Source of the DNA: Rhizobium tropici CIAT 899
GTDB taxonomy: Bacteria; Pseudomonadota; Alphaproteobacteria; Rhizobiales; Rhizobiaceae
Reading direction: 5' to 3'
Length of the DNA stretch: 64,000 nucleotides
Assembly (NCBI RefSeq): GCF_000330885.1
Contig: NC_020059.1
Location: forward strand, 423,001-487,000
Shown here in pieces: positions 45,003 to 54,312 of the stretch (its first letter is position 1; each line of letters starts with the position of its first letter). Below the pieces are notes generated by a model. The model was not told where the DNA came from. It saw only the letters and a program-made list of their open reading frames with translations, and made no database searches. The translations under genes and the position numbers were made by a program.

Positions 45003-45311
45003 GTGATTAAGTCGGAACTGGTGCAGATTGTTGCCGCCCGCAACCCGCATCTCTATCACCGCGACGTCGAAAATATTGTCAATGCTGTCTTGGATGAGAT
45101 CACCGATGCGCTCGCAGCGGGAAACCGAGTTGAGCTTCGCGGCTTCGGTGCCTTTTCCGTCAAGAACCGGCCTTCACGCTCCGGTCGCAACCCACGCACC
45201 GGCGATACCGTCTTCGTCGAGGAAAAATGGGTTCCCTTCTTCAAGACGGGCAAGGAATTGCGCGAGCGCCTGAATCCGGGCGCCGGCGACGATGAGGAAG
45301 ACGACAACTGA
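45003..45311 (+). CDS. ihfB: integration host factor subunit beta
   Basis: A 102-residue DNA-bending protein. The dimerisation helices ([20 protein letters not shown]) and the beta-arm with [20 protein letters not shown] and RNPRTGD are typical, with the intercalating Pro in NPRTG. The acidic C-terminal tail (DDEEDDN) is a rhizobial extension. The gene starts at GTG, 26 bases after sppA. Confidence 0.95.
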   Translation: MIKSELVQIVAARNPHLYHRDVENIVNAVLDEITDALAAGNRVELRGFGAFSVKNRPSRSGRNPRTGDTVFVEEKWVPFFKTGKELRERLNPGAGDDEEDDN

Positions 45312-45334
45312 TCGGGCCATTCCGGCCGAGTTTT
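45310..45334 (+). terminator. possible ihfB terminator
   Basis: TCGG-CC and GG-CCGA pair around ATTCC with a single bulged G, followed by AGTTTT. The stem is short and imperfect, so this is only a candidate. Confidence 0.35.
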
Positions 45335-45478
45335 CCCAAATGCGCCGACGAAAATAGTTGTCGGACATGATTGTGCCGCGACGCGGTGGCACTTGAATTC
45401 AGCCGCCTCTTTTCTATTCTGCGGCTGAAGGTGGCTTGGGTGCGTGGCACTCATGGCCGCGGACAAAGGAGCTGCGCA

Positions 45479-45811
45479 ATGGCCAAGAAGATCGTCAATC
45501 TGCTGATATTGCTGCCGCTCGGCATCATCCTCATCATATTCTGCGTTGCCAACAGGCAATCCGTCACTTTGGCGCTCAATCCCTTTCGGCCGGAGGATCA
45601 GGTACTGTCGCTGAATGCGCCCCTGTTCGTGCTGTTGTTTGTGGCACTGATCCTCGGCATGATCGTCGGTGCCGCGGTCACTTGGGTCAATCAGGGAAAG
45701 CATCGCAAGCGCGCGCGTAACCAGTCGCGCGAGGCTGTACGCTGGCAGGCTGAAGCGGACAAGCATCGCACGCGCGCCGAAGAGATCGTCGGGCAGCTGC
45801 CGTCAAAGTGA
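45479..45811 (+). CDS. LapA-domain (DUF1049) membrane protein
   Basis: A 110-residue inner-membrane protein with two transmembrane helices (LLILLPLGIILIIFCVANRQ and LFVLLFVALILGMIVGAAVT) and a basic cytoplasmic tail. This is the lipopolysaccharide assembly protein A domain found near ihfB and lapB in many proteobacteria, where LapA/LapB tune LPS synthesis. The ATG at 45479 follows AAAGGAG. A longer upstream frame is rejected. lapB is not next to it here. Confidence 0.83.
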   Translation: MAKKIVNLLILLPLGIILIIFCVANRQSVTLALNPFRPEDQVLSLNAPLFVLLFVALILGMIVGAAVTWVNQGKHRKRARNQSREAVRWQAEADKHRTRAEEIVGQLPSK

Positions 45812-46261
45812 AGCGGCGTTGCCGAGCCGCATCTCTTTATAATCCCCTTCCGGCGACGCGCCGTCGCCGATGATCTCGAAGCCGAGCATCCTGTAGAACG
45901 CCATGGCGCGGATGTTCTTGACCAGGCATTTCAGCCGATAGCGGCGCCCTGGCCAATCCGGCAGTGCGGCCAGTAGTGCCTTGCCCGCGCCACGGCCCTG
46001 GAAGGCCGGCAGTATATAGAGCATGTGGATGAAGTCGTCCGGCTCCCAAATCGCGGCGAAGCCGGCGACCGTGCCATGCTCATCTTCGCAGACGAACAGA
46101 CGCTCGCCATTCGTCTGAGTGGCGAAGTCTTCCAGTATAAAGCGATCGGGGTCGACCCAGCGGAATGTCTCGCGGCGGACCTGGAGGTAAATCTCCGCGA
46201 GCGTCTGCATGTCCTGTTCGCGTGCGGGCCGGACGGCCCATGTCTGAGATTTCGATGTCAT
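45803..46261 (-). CDS. GNAT-family N-acetyltransferase
   Basis: A 152-residue acetyltransferase with the acetyl-CoA motif ILPAFQGRGAGKALLAAL (Q/RxxGxG/A) and VKNIRAMAFYRMLGFEIIG. The substrate is not predictable. It converges on the LapA-domain gene with a 9-base overlap. Confidence 0.83.
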   Translation of the reverse strand: MTSKSQTWAVRPAREQDMQTLAEIYLQVRRETFRWVDPDRFILEDFATQTNGERLFVCEDEHGTVAGFAAIWEPDDFIHMLYILPAFQGRGAGKALLAALPDWPGRRYRLKCLVKNIRAMAFYRMLGFEIIGDGASPEGDYKEMRLGNAASL

Positions 46262-46297
46262 GATCGACTATATGGGCGCCAAATATGCGCTCGGCAA

Positions 46298-46750
46298 TCA
46301 GGCGCCGGACTGACCGTTGATCGCCGCGGTGAAATCGGAAAAAAACTGCTGTGCCAGCTTCTTGGCGCTCGAATCGACCAGCCGCGAGCCGAGCTGCGCG
46401 ATCTTGCCGCCGACCTGCGCCTTCGCCTCGTATTGCAGGATGGTCTCGTCGCCGTCTTCCTTGAGCACGACGTCGGCGCCGCCCTTGGCGAAACCGGCAA
46501 TTCCGCCCTTTCCCTCGCCTGAAATCGTGTAGCTTTCTGGCGCGTTGATGTTGGAAAGCTTGACCTCGCCATTGAAAGAGGCGGAAACCGGGCCGATCTT
46601 CAGCTTTACGGTCGCGGTCAGTTCCGTCGGCGAGATCTTTTCCAGGCTTTGGCATCCCGGGATGCATTGCTTGAGGATCTCCGGATCGTTCAGCGCCGCC
46701 CATACGGCGTCCCTGGGTGCTGCGATCCGCTCCTCGCCGGTCATGTCCAT
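46298..46750 (-). CDS. CoxG-type SRPBCC protein
   Basis: A 150-residue START-like protein related to CoxG of carbon-monoxide dehydrogenase clusters: MTGEERIAAPRDAVWAALND, LKQCIPGCQSLEKIS and YEAKAQVGGKIAQLGSRLVD. No cox structural genes are nearby, so the function here is unknown. The start at 46750 follows GGGAGGA; a longer version to 46789 is not needed. Confidence 0.82.
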   Translation of the reverse strand: MDMTGEERIAAPRDAVWAALNDPEILKQCIPGCQSLEKISPTELTATVKLKIGPVSASFNGEVKLSNINAPESYTISGEGKGGIAGFAKGGADVVLKEDGDETILQYEAKAQVGGKIAQLGSRLVDSSAKKLAQQFFSDFTAAINGQSGA

Positions 46751-46862
46751 GCGCAATCCTCCCAATGTGACATTTTGTGCATGGATCATCGCAGATCGGA
46801 AAGCGCTTTGCCAAGTGGCGGCCAGATGCTATTTGCACGCACATATCAATTTTGAGACAAGC

Positions 46863-47993
46863 ATGGTGAAACATAGGGAAAGCCGGCCCGGCCAGAAAAC
46901 CACGGGCGGTCTCGGGGCAAAACCCCGGCGTGATATGCCCGGCAAGCCGCCGGCAAAGCCCGCGCATGCTTCGAGGCCAGCCAAGCCTTCGCGTGATCAT
47001 GGCGAGCGGGTGATCGAGCCGCGCGATGCGGCGACCGCTTCCGCAGCGCCGGAACGTCCGCTGATCGCCCGAATCGGCGAGAGGCCGATGGAGCGCGTGC
47101 CTGTCATTCTCGAGTCGCTCGGTGCCGGCGATTTCCACCTGATCGACAGCGGTAATGGCCTCAAGCTCGAACAATACGGTCCCTATCGCATCGTGCGGCC
47201 GGAAGCACAGGCGCTATGGCCGCCATCGCTCGCCGCGCATGTCTGGGACAATGCCGATGCGATTTTCACTGGCGATACGGACGAGGACGGCATGGGCCGC
47301 TGGCGTTTTCCGCGCGAAGCGCTCGGCGAGACCTGGCCGCTGCAATTACTTGGCGTCGATTTCCTCGGCCGCTTCACCGCCTTCCGACATGTCGGGGTCT
47401 TTCCGGAGCAGATCGTGCACTGGGCCTGGATGAAGGAGCAGGTAGAGACGGCGAAAAGGCCGCTCAAGGTCCTGAACCTCTTCGGCTATACCGGCGTTGC
47501 CTCCCTGGTGGCAGCCGCTGCTGGTGCGGAAGTGACCCATGTTGACGCGTCCAAGAAGGCGATCGGCTGGGCGCGGGAAAACCAGGCCTTGGGCCGCATG
47601 GAAAAACTGCCGATCCGCTGGATCTGCGAGGATGCGATGAAGTTCATCCTCCGCGAAGAGCGGCGCGGCAACAAATACGATATCATCCTCACCGATCCGC
47701 CGAAGTTCGGCCGCGGCCCGAACGGCGAGGTCTGGCACCTGTTCGAACACCTGCCGCTGATGCTCGATATCTGCCGCGAAATCCTGTCGCCGAAGGCGCT
47801 CGGCCTCGTGCTGACGGCCTATTCCATCCGCGCCAGCTTCTACTCGATCCATGAGCTGATGCGCGAGACCATGCGCGGCGCCGGCGGCGCGGTCGAATCC
47901 GGCGAACTCGTGATCCGCGAGGCCGGCCTTGATGGCCGCACGCCGGGCAGGGCGCTTTCCACCTCTCTCTTCAGCCGCTGGGTGCCGAAATGA
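46863..47993 (+). CDS. class I SAM-dependent rRNA methyltransferase (RlmI/RlmK-like)
   Basis: A 376-residue protein with a basic, Pro/Lys-rich, probably disordered N-terminus (about 1-65) and a Rossmann methyltransferase domain: LNLFGYTGVASLVAAAAGA, then VTHVDASKKAIGWARENQ and the catalytic IILTDPPKFGRGP. It resembles RNA m5C/m2G methyltransferases of the RlmI/RlmL-C family but lacks the PUA domain. It shares ATGA with the TrmH-family gene that follows, so two RNA methyltransferases are translated together. Confidence 0.85.
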   Translation: MVKHRESRPGQKTTGGLGAKPRRDMPGKPPAKPAHASRPAKPSRDHGERVIEPRDAATASAAPERPLIARIGERPMERVPVILESLGAGDFHLIDSGNGLKLEQYGPYRIVRPEAQALWPPSLAAHVWDNADAIFTGDTDEDGMGRWRFPREALGETWPLQLLGVDFLGRFTAFRHVGVFPEQIVHWAWMKEQVETAKRPLKVLNLFGYTGVASLVAAAAGAEVTHVDASKKAIGWARENQALGRMEKLPIRWICEDAMKFILREERRGNKYDIILTDPPKFGRGPNGEVWHLFEHLPLMLDICREILSPKALGLVLTAYSIRASFYSIHELMRETMRGAGGAVESGELVIREAGLDGRTPGRALSTSLFSRWVPK

Positions 47994-48850
47994 ACCAGGA
48001 TTTCCGCAATGACGGCCCGCGCAAGGTCGGACAGGTCAAGGAGGTCACCTCGCTTGCCAACCCGATCGTCAAGGACATCAAGGCGCTGACGGTCAAGAAG
48101 TCCCGCGAGGAAAGCGGCGCCTTCCTCGCCGAAGGGCTGAAGCTCGTCATCGACGCGCTCGAACTCGGCTGGACGATCCGCACGCTTGTTTATGCCAAGG
48201 CCGCCAAGGGCAAGCCTCTCGTCGAACAGGTGGCCGCCAAGACGGTGGCGGCCGGCGGGCTGGTGCTTGAGGTCAGCGAAAAGGTCATCGGTTCGATCAC
48301 CCGCCGCGACAATCCGCAGATGGTGGTCGGCGTCTTCGAGCAGCGCTGGCAGCAGCTTCGGGATGTCAAGCCGAAGACGGGCGAAACCTGGGTGGCGCTC
48401 GACCGCGTCCGCGATCCCGGCAATCTCGGCACGATCATCCGCACCGCCGATGCGGCCGGCGCTTCCGGCGTCATCCTCGTCGGTGAGACGACCGATCCCT
48501 TTTCGCTGGAAACCGTACGTGCCACCATGGGCTCGGTCTTCGCCGTTCCTGTCGTCAAGGCGACGCCGGAAGAGTTCCTGGCTTGGAAGAAGAAGGCTGA
48601 GGTTTCCGTTTTTGCCACCCATCTGGCTGGCGCGGTCGATTACCGCACCATCGATTACAAGAAGAAGCCCGTCGTCATCCTGATGGGCAACGAGCAGTCC
48701 GGCCTGCCGGATGCCCTGGCGAAAGAGGCCGATGCGCTCGCCCGCATCCCGCAGGCCGGCCGCGCCGACAGCCTCAATCTGGCGGTCGCGACGGCAGTCA
48801 TGCTGTTCGAAGCCCGCCGCCATATCCTGACCCTGAGCGAGACCCGATGA
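47990..48850 (+). CDS. TrmH/SpoU-family RNA 2'-O-methyltransferase
   Basis: A 286-residue SPOUT methyltransferase. An N-terminal substrate-binding domain (about 20-110, [19 protein letters not shown]) precedes the trefoil-knot domain with motif 1 [16 protein letters not shown], motif 2 [12 protein letters not shown] and motif 3 [17 protein letters not shown]. The substrate (23S rRNA or tRNA) is not known. It overlaps both neighbours by 4 bases. Confidence 0.9.
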   Translation: MNQDFRNDGPRKVGQVKEVTSLANPIVKDIKALTVKKSREESGAFLAEGLKLVIDALELGWTIRTLVYAKAAKGKPLVEQVAAKTVAAGGLVLEVSEKVIGSITRRDNPQMVVGVFEQRWQQLRDVKPKTGETWVALDRVRDPGNLGTIIRTADAAGASGVILVGETTDPFSLETVRATMGSVFAVPVVKATPEEFLAWKKKAEVSVFATHLAGAVDYRTIDYKKKPVVILMGNEQSGLPDALAKEADALARIPQAGRADSLNLAVATAVMLFEARRHILTLSETR

Positions 48851-49365
48851 CCGAAAGCGAGACCCACGAACGGCCGACTGCAAAGCCAGCCCTGTTTTCG
48901 CGGCCCCTGCCAATCCTGATCTTCATCGTGGTTGCCGTTGTTCTCGACCAGGCCATCAAGATCATGGTCGACAACTGGCTTCCCTTACAGGAAATGGTGC
49001 CGGTCATCCCGATGCTGGCCCTTTATCGTACCTATAATCTCGGCGTGGCCTTCTCGATGCTGTCGGGCATGGATGGCTGGTTCATCGTCGGGATGCGGCT
49101 CGTCATCGTTGCCTTCGTGCTGTGGCTCTGGCGACGCACGCCCGATCACCGCTGGCTGGCGCATACGGGCTTTGCCCTAATCATCGCCGGCGCTCTCGGC
49201 AATCTACTCGACCGCTTTCTCTATGGCCACGTGATCGATTACATCCTCTTTCATACGCAGACGTGGTCTTTCGCCGTCTTCAATCTTGCCGACAGCTTCA
49301 TCACCGTCGGCGCAGGCTGCGTCATTCTCGACGAGCTTCTCATGCCGAAAAAGGCAAAAGCGTAA
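48847..49365 (+). CDS. lspA: lipoprotein signal peptidase
   Basis: Inner-membrane aspartic peptidase (signal peptidase II) that cleaves prolipoprotein signal peptides. 172 residues with four membrane helices. The catalytic aspartates are in [13 protein letters not shown] and [23 protein letters not shown] is also conserved. The gene begins inside the stop of the TrmH-family gene (ATGA). Confidence 0.95.
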   Translation: MTESETHERPTAKPALFSRPLPILIFIVVAVVLDQAIKIMVDNWLPLQEMVPVIPMLALYRTYNLGVAFSMLSGMDGWFIVGMRLVIVAFVLWLWRRTPDHRWLAHTGFALIIAGALGNLLDRFLYGHVIDYILFHTQTWSFAVFNLADSFITVGAGCVILDELLMPKKAKA

Positions 49366-49420
49366 AATTCTATCGAATCCCTGAAGGCATCGGGAAGACT
49401 GCCCATGATAGCCAGACAGC

Positions 49421-51709
49421 ATGAGCACTCTGGCAGATCTGCAGGAAAAGCTTGCCGCCGCGGCAGTTCACGACCAAACAGGACCGAGCGAAGGGCCGGC
49501 CGCCGACGAGTCGTCGCTTGTAAAATCGGCAATAACGCGTGAGGCGGGGCAGCAATCGCCACCGCCCGCGCAGGCCCGGTCGTTGCTGGGCCACTGGTTG
49601 AATGGCGGCGGTCTTGTCGCTGGGGCAGCCTTTCTGGCGATTGGCTTTACCGGAGGTCCGCTGTTGCTCGCGGGCGTGTTTGGCCTTGTGGCCCTTGCGC
49701 TTGCCGCTGCCGGCATCGTCAAAGCCCGAGGCGCTGCAGGTAGGCTCGAGATTGCTGCTGCCGATGCCAGCGAGAGCGAGCATGATCGCCTGTGGGAGCA
49801 CAGGGAAAGTGCCAATCTCCTTGCCACCATCCATGATGCGCTCGGCGATATCACCGTCACACGCAGCATCGACCGGCGGATTATGCATGCCAATGCCACG
49901 TTCAGCCGATTGACCGGCAGGCCGCATCCGGAGGGCCTGACGCTTGAAGAGACCGGCCTGGTATTCCGTACGGTCACCGGCGCGAAGCATCAGGATGCGG
50001 AAATCGCAACGCCCGAGGGGCGGCGCATTTTTGCCTGGCACGATGTCATGTTCCGCGACGCGACGACGGGGCAATTATGCATACAGAGCATCGCGCGCGA
50101 CGTGACGGAGGAGCGGCAGGCTGCGCGCCTGCGCGAAGACGCCAGATTGAAGGCCGAGTATAACAGCGCCGCCAAATCCCGCCTGCTCGCCACCGTCAGC
50201 CATGAGATCCGCACGCCGCTGTCTGGCATTCTCGGCATGAACCATCTGCTCGCCCAGACGTCGTTGACCCTGGAGCAGGCAAATTATCTTACCGGCATTC
50301 GCCAATCGGGTCACGCGCTGGTGCAGCTGGTCGAGGATCTCCTTGATTTCTCCACGATCGAAGTCGGTCGCTTCCAGTTGCATCCACGGCAGGAGGCTTT
50401 ACGGCCGCTGCTGGAAGGCGTCATCGAGATGCTCGCCCATCGCGCCCATGAAAAGGGCATAGAAATCGCTGCAAGCGTTGCGGCCGATGTTCCGGAGAAC
50501 TTGGAGTTCGATCCCGCTCGGCTGCGCCAGATCCTGTTCAATGTCATCGGCAACGCGGTGAAATTCACCCAGACCGGCGGTGTACTTGTCAGCGTCGATC
50601 TCAATGGCCGGGATTTGACGATATCGGTGCGCGACAGCGGTCCTGGCATGACTGAGGAGGAGCAGGCCCGCGTCTTCGGCGAGTTCGAGCAAGCCGGTAC
50701 CACGGTGGAAAGAAGCGCCGGCACCGGCCTCGGCCTTGCAATCTCAGCCCGCATCCTGCGCGAATTCGGCGGAGGGCTCAGCGTGGCGAGCGAGCGCGGC
50801 AAGGGCAGCGAGTTCGTCATCTCCTTCCCGGTCGGCTTGGTTGCCGGAGGGGACGGATACGACCGGCGCAATACCATGCTCAGGGGCTCTCGTATCCTCC
50901 TGCTCGCTCCCGAAGGGGCGGCAAGCACGGCCATCATGCGAACAATACAGACGCTCGGCGGGCGCTGCAGGCTGATCGGCCCCGCTGACATGGACGATCT
51001 TCTGCCGTCCTTCCCGATGGGCGAGGGTGGGGTATGGACCGATCTCATCGTCGATCATCGCATGGCGCCCTGGTATTTCAGCGAGGGAAATGCGCTTGCG
51101 GTGCCTCGGCTGCGCAAGATCTTTCTCGTCAATCCCGAGGAGCGCAACACCCATCCGCTCGATCTTTTCGATGCCTGGCTCATCCGCCCGCTGCGCGAGC
51201 AGTCGCTGATTGATGTGATGAGAGGCCGCATGCGCGGCATGGAGAGACGCGACGCCTTGATCGAGGCCGTTTCCGAGATCGGCATAACGACGCCGGAGGC
51301 GGAGGAGGACCGTGCGCTCGATATCCTGCTGGGCGAGGATGACCCGGTCAACGCGATGCTGGTTCGGGCCATGCTCTCCAAGGCCGGCCACAGGGTCCGC
51401 CTCGTCGAGGATTTCGATGGCCTTCGAGCCCGCATCGAAAAGCTCGAAACGCGGCCGGAGGTACTTGTCACGGATTTCAACATGCCGGGCGGCACGGGTG
51501 CGGCCGTGCTTGCGCAACTGCGGGCCCATGAACGCAGGCATGGCCTTCCTTCGCTGCCGATCGTCGTGCTGACCGCAGACAGCCGCGATTCGATCCGCCG
51601 GCAGGCGCTGCTGGCCGGCGCCGATGCCGTCATCATCAAGCCGGTCGACCCGGAGAAGCTGAAGACGGTGCTGAAGGGCCTGTCGCGATCGGTTTTCGAA
51701 CGCGCCTGA
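49421..51709 (+). CDS. hybrid sensor histidine kinase/response regulator
   Basis: A 762-residue hybrid kinase. After a Pro/Ser-rich cytoplasmic start there are two membrane helices (about 58-102), a PAS-like domain (about 125-240), HisKA with VSHEIRTPLSGILGM (His261), and HATPase_c with N-, G1- and G2-box motifs (NVIGNAVKFT, VRDSGPGM, GTGLGLAIS). A degenerate receiver-like stretch without obvious acidic pocket follows, then a C-terminal receiver with GEDDPVN, Asp685 in VTDFNMPGG and IIKPVD. No partner regulator is adjacent. The signal is unknown. Confidence 0.88.
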   Translation: MSTLADLQEKLAAAAVHDQTGPSEGPAADESSLVKSAITREAGQQSPPPAQARSLLGHWLNGGGLVAGAAFLAIGFTGGPLLLAGVFGLVALALAAAGIVKARGAAGRLEIAAADASESEHDRLWEHRESANLLATIHDALGDITVTRSIDRRIMHANATFSRLTGRPHPEGLTLEETGLVFRTVTGAKHQDAEIATPEGRRIFAWHDVMFRDATTGQLCIQSIARDVTEERQAARLREDARLKAEYNSAAKSRLLATVSHEIRTPLSGILGMNHLLAQTSLTLEQANYLTGIRQSGHALVQLVEDLLDFSTIEVGRFQLHPRQEALRPLLEGVIEMLAHRAHEKGIEIAASVAADVPENLEFDPARLRQILFNVIGNAVKFTQTGGVLVSVDLNGRDLTISVRDSGPGMTEEEQARVFGEFEQAGTTVERSAGTGLGLAISARILREFGGGLSVASERGKGSEFVISFPVGLVAGGDGYDRRNTMLRGSRILLLAPEGAASTAIMRTIQTLGGRCRLIGPADMDDLLPSFPMGEGGVWTDLIVDHRMAPWYFSEGNALAVPRLRKIFLVNPEERNTHPLDLFDAWLIRPLREQSLIDVMRGRMRGMERRDALIEAVSEIGITTPEAEEDRALDILLGEDDPVNAMLVRAMLSKAGHRVRLVEDFDGLRARIEKLETRPEVLVTDFNMPGGTGAAVLAQLRAHERRHGLPSLPIVVLTADSRDSIRRQALLAGADAVIIKPVDPEKLKTVLKGLSRSVFERA

Positions 51710-51845
51710 AAAGTATTTTCGATCTTCGAGCGAAGAACAAGGAAGCCGGCTCATCAATGTTCGATAGAGGGCGGCGAGAAGGTTCAACTTGTGGCATTTG
51801 CGGCCGCTAAGTTGGGGATGGCGCGCCTATTCGAAAAATTGCAAT

Positions 51846-51861
51846 GGGCACGGTTCTTGCT
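51846..51861 (+). promoter_or_regulatory. sigma-54-type promoter upstream of olsB
   Basis: GGGCACG-GTTC-TTGCT at 51846-51861 matches the -24/-12 consensus TGGCACG-N4-TTGCW except for its first base, with the essential GG and GC exactly ten bases apart. Transcription would start near 51873. rpoN itself is in this window. Confidence 0.6.
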
Positions 51862-51875
51862 TTTAGCAAAGCTGC

Positions 51876-51893
51876 GTGTCACTTTCCTGTCGC
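51876..51893 (+). promoter_or_regulatory. Pho-box-like direct repeat upstream of olsB
   Basis: GTGTCAC (51876-51882) and CTGTCGC (51887-51893) are 11 bases apart, the spacing of PhoB half-sites (CTGTCAT-N4-CTGTCAT). Each half has two mismatches. TTTATG lies ten bases downstream as a possible -10 element. Confidence 0.45.
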
Positions 51894-51941
51894 ACGAATT
51901 TGGTTTATGGCGCTATATCGGCCCGTAGGGGGAGAATCGCC

Positions 51942-52820
51942 ATGTCCATCGAAATCTTGAATCGCGAAGCTCAGGGCGAAATGGTTCAGTCTTCAAAGGC
52001 AACGGTTGAGCCGGTTGCCAGCGATGTGCTCGGACGCATCGGAAATCTCGAAACGCGCCTTGCCCGCACGGCGCGCGAAATCGATGCCGCTCAGGCCGTA
52101 CGCTACCGCGTTTTCGTCGAGGAGATGAACGCGCAACTTCCGGCTGACGCCATGCGTCGTCAACGCGACGTCGACAGCTGGGACGCCATTTGCGACCATC
52201 TTCTGGTGCTGGATCGCTCGATCGAAGGCGATCCGGAAGACCAGATCGTCGGCACCTACCGCCTGCTGCGCCAGGAAGTGGCCATGGCAAATGGCGGCTT
52301 CTATTCGTCATCGGAATTCGACATCGACGCGCTGCTTGCCCGTCATCCCGATAAACGTTTCATGGAACTCGGTCGCTCCTGCGTGCTTCCGGATTACCGC
52401 AACAAGCGCACGGTCGAGCTGCTCTGGCAGGGCAATTGGGCCTATGCGCTGAAGCACGGCATGGGCGCGATGATCGGTTGTGCCTCCTTCCCCGGTGTCC
52501 TGCCGGAACAGCACGCGCTCGCCTTGTCCTTTCTCTATCACAATGTTGTCGCCAAGGATGACTGGGCCGTCGGTGCTTTGCCGTCGCTCGCCCGGACCAT
52601 GGACCTGATGCCGGTCGAGGCCATCAATCCGAAGAAAGCGCTGATGGCGATGCCGCCCTTGATCAAGGGCTATCTGCGCCTTGGCGCCATGGTCGGCTCG
52701 ACTGCCGTCGTCGATCAGGCCTTCAACACCACGGATGTTCTGATCGTCCTGCCGATCGCCAGCATTTCGGACCGCTACGTCAATTATTACGGCGCGGATG
52801 CCGGACGCTTCGCTAGCTGA
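51942..52820 (+). CDS. olsB: L-ornithine N-alpha-acyltransferase
   Basis: A 292-residue GNAT-related acyltransferase that adds a 3-hydroxyacyl chain from acyl-ACP to ornithine, giving lyso-ornithine lipid, a phosphorus-free membrane lipid. Conserved segments are EIDAAQAVRYRVFVEEM, DSWDAICDHLLVLD, RFMELGRSCVLPDYRNKRTV and MIGCASFPGVLP. The ATG at 51942 follows AGGGGGAG. olsA is not in the window. Two candidate regulatory sites lie upstream and fit nutrient-limitation control. Confidence 0.92.
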   Translation: MSIEILNREAQGEMVQSSKATVEPVASDVLGRIGNLETRLARTAREIDAAQAVRYRVFVEEMNAQLPADAMRRQRDVDSWDAICDHLLVLDRSIEGDPEDQIVGTYRLLRQEVAMANGGFYSSSEFDIDALLARHPDKRFMELGRSCVLPDYRNKRTVELLWQGNWAYALKHGMGAMIGCASFPGVLPEQHALALSFLYHNVVAKDDWAVGALPSLARTMDLMPVEAINPKKALMAMPPLIKGYLRLGAMVGSTAVVDQAFNTTDVLIVLPIASISDRYVNYYGADAGRFAS

Positions 52821-52825
52821 TAATA

Positions 52826-54235
52826 TTAAGGGATCGCAAAAATATCGATCGCGTCGGTGATGCCGCGCAGCGCGACATGATGCGATTGCGGCGTGAGGCC
52901 GCGCCTCGTCATCAGCTCGGCTGCGCGAGGATGATCGAGCACCGAGCTGGTTGCGAATATCTCGCGTGATGTGGCGAGATGCTGGACGCGGGATGCGATA
53001 TTGACCGTCTGCCCGAAATAATCCTGCCGTTCGTTCAGGCTCACGGCGATGCACGGCCCCTCGTGGATGCCGATTTTCAGGAGAAGGTCGTCGTTGCCGC
53101 GCTCGTTGTTGAGGCTGAGCATGGCCTCGCGCATCCGCATCGCCGCGGTGAGCGCCCGATCCGGCGTCGGGAACGTCGCCATGACCGCATCGCCTATCGT
53201 CTTGACGACGGCACCCGCCTCCGCCGCCACGATCTCATGCAGGATGCCGAAATGGGTCTTGACCAGATCGAAGGCAGCGAGATCGCCGACCCTTTCGTAT
53301 AATTCCGTGGAACCGCGCAGGTCGGTGAACAGAAAGGTGAGGCTGGTGATCTTCAGTCGCTGATCGATGTCGATCGTATCCGTGCGGTAGATGTCACGGA
53401 AGGTCTGGTTGGAAAGCAGGTGCTTGGCGGTCAGAAATGGCCGGCGCTGTCCAAGCAGCGTGTGCAGAGCCTCGTTTGCCACGCAGATCGATGGCAGCAC
53501 GCGAAGGTTCGTGTGGTTCTCCATCTGGATGCGCAAGGGGCCAGGCCGCAATTCGATGGCCTCGCTATGGCGATGCATGCGATCGAAAACGATTGAGAGG
53601 GCCTGCCTTTCCCTAGACGGCTCTCCCTTCACGTCAAGAAATTGCGCCGCATGCGTGACAGGCTCGAAGATGATGGTGAATTCCGCCGGCAATTGAAGCG
53701 ATATCACTGCTTTCTCGCCGGCCGGCAGCTCGAGCGATTCCAGAACGAACTGATCGACTTTCTCTTCGTAACCCTCGTCGGGAAGGTCGATGCCCGAGCC
53801 CCAATAAATCTGGCGGAAATATTCAAGGGGCGGCAGGTCGTGCGGATTGTGCGCTTCTATGTGGCGCACGCGCGGACTGACGGTGAAGGTGACTTCCACC
53901 ATCTCATCGAGCGTCGGCTCGTAGCCGGCTGCGCAAAGCGTACAGTTATAGGTATCGCTTTGCACGGTTTTCAGCGAGGTATTGGCATCCAATACCCCGC
54001 CGCAGCCGGGGCAAAGAACATTCCACGACATCTCGAACAGGCCAAGGCGCGACGCGTGCAGGAAGGCATTGATAGTCTGCTCTTCATCGAAGCTATGGTC
54101 GGCGGCGAAGGCGAGCGCATTCACACGGTTAAGCTTGCGGTCGGGTGCCTCAAGGACGAGCCGCTCGATAGCATCGACAATGTCAGGCTGCGCAGAATGG
54201 CGCAGCACTCCGAACAGGACCTGGGCCTCACTCAT
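52826..54235 (-). CDS. class III adenylate/guanylate cyclase with N-terminal zinc-ribbon module
   Basis: A 469-residue protein. An N-terminal helical region is followed by a zinc-ribbon-like motif (Cys75, Cys78 in CPGC; Cys98, Cys101 in CTLC) and a beta-rich DUF5939-like domain to about residue 290. The C-terminal class III cyclase has both metal aspartates, Asp305 in FTDLRGST and Asp349 in IGDAVMATF, and a Lys (VVKTIGD) in the purine-selecting region, consistent with ATP. It is probably an active soluble cyclase, converging on olsB with a 5-base gap. Confidence 0.85.
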   Translation of the reverse strand: MSEAQVLFGVLRHSAQPDIVDAIERLVLEAPDRKLNRVNALAFAADHSFDEEQTINAFLHASRLGLFEMSWNVLCPGCGGVLDANTSLKTVQSDTYNCTLCAAGYEPTLDEMVEVTFTVSPRVRHIEAHNPHDLPPLEYFRQIYWGSGIDLPDEGYEEKVDQFVLESLELPAGEKAVISLQLPAEFTIIFEPVTHAAQFLDVKGEPSRERQALSIVFDRMHRHSEAIELRPGPLRIQMENHTNLRVLPSICVANEALHTLLGQRRPFLTAKHLLSNQTFRDIYRTDTIDIDQRLKITSLTFLFTDLRGSTELYERVGDLAAFDLVKTHFGILHEIVAAEAGAVVKTIGDAVMATFPTPDRALTAAMRMREAMLSLNNERGNDDLLLKIGIHEGPCIAVSLNERQDYFGQTVNIASRVQHLATSREIFATSSVLDHPRAAELMTRRGLTPQSHHVALRGITDAIDIFAIP

Positions 54236-54312
54236 CTCGCTATTTTACACCGAATTGACGTCGGAGCCCATCACCTTTGTTGGGTCGCCGGCTCAATTTC
54301 ATAAGGTAGCGT

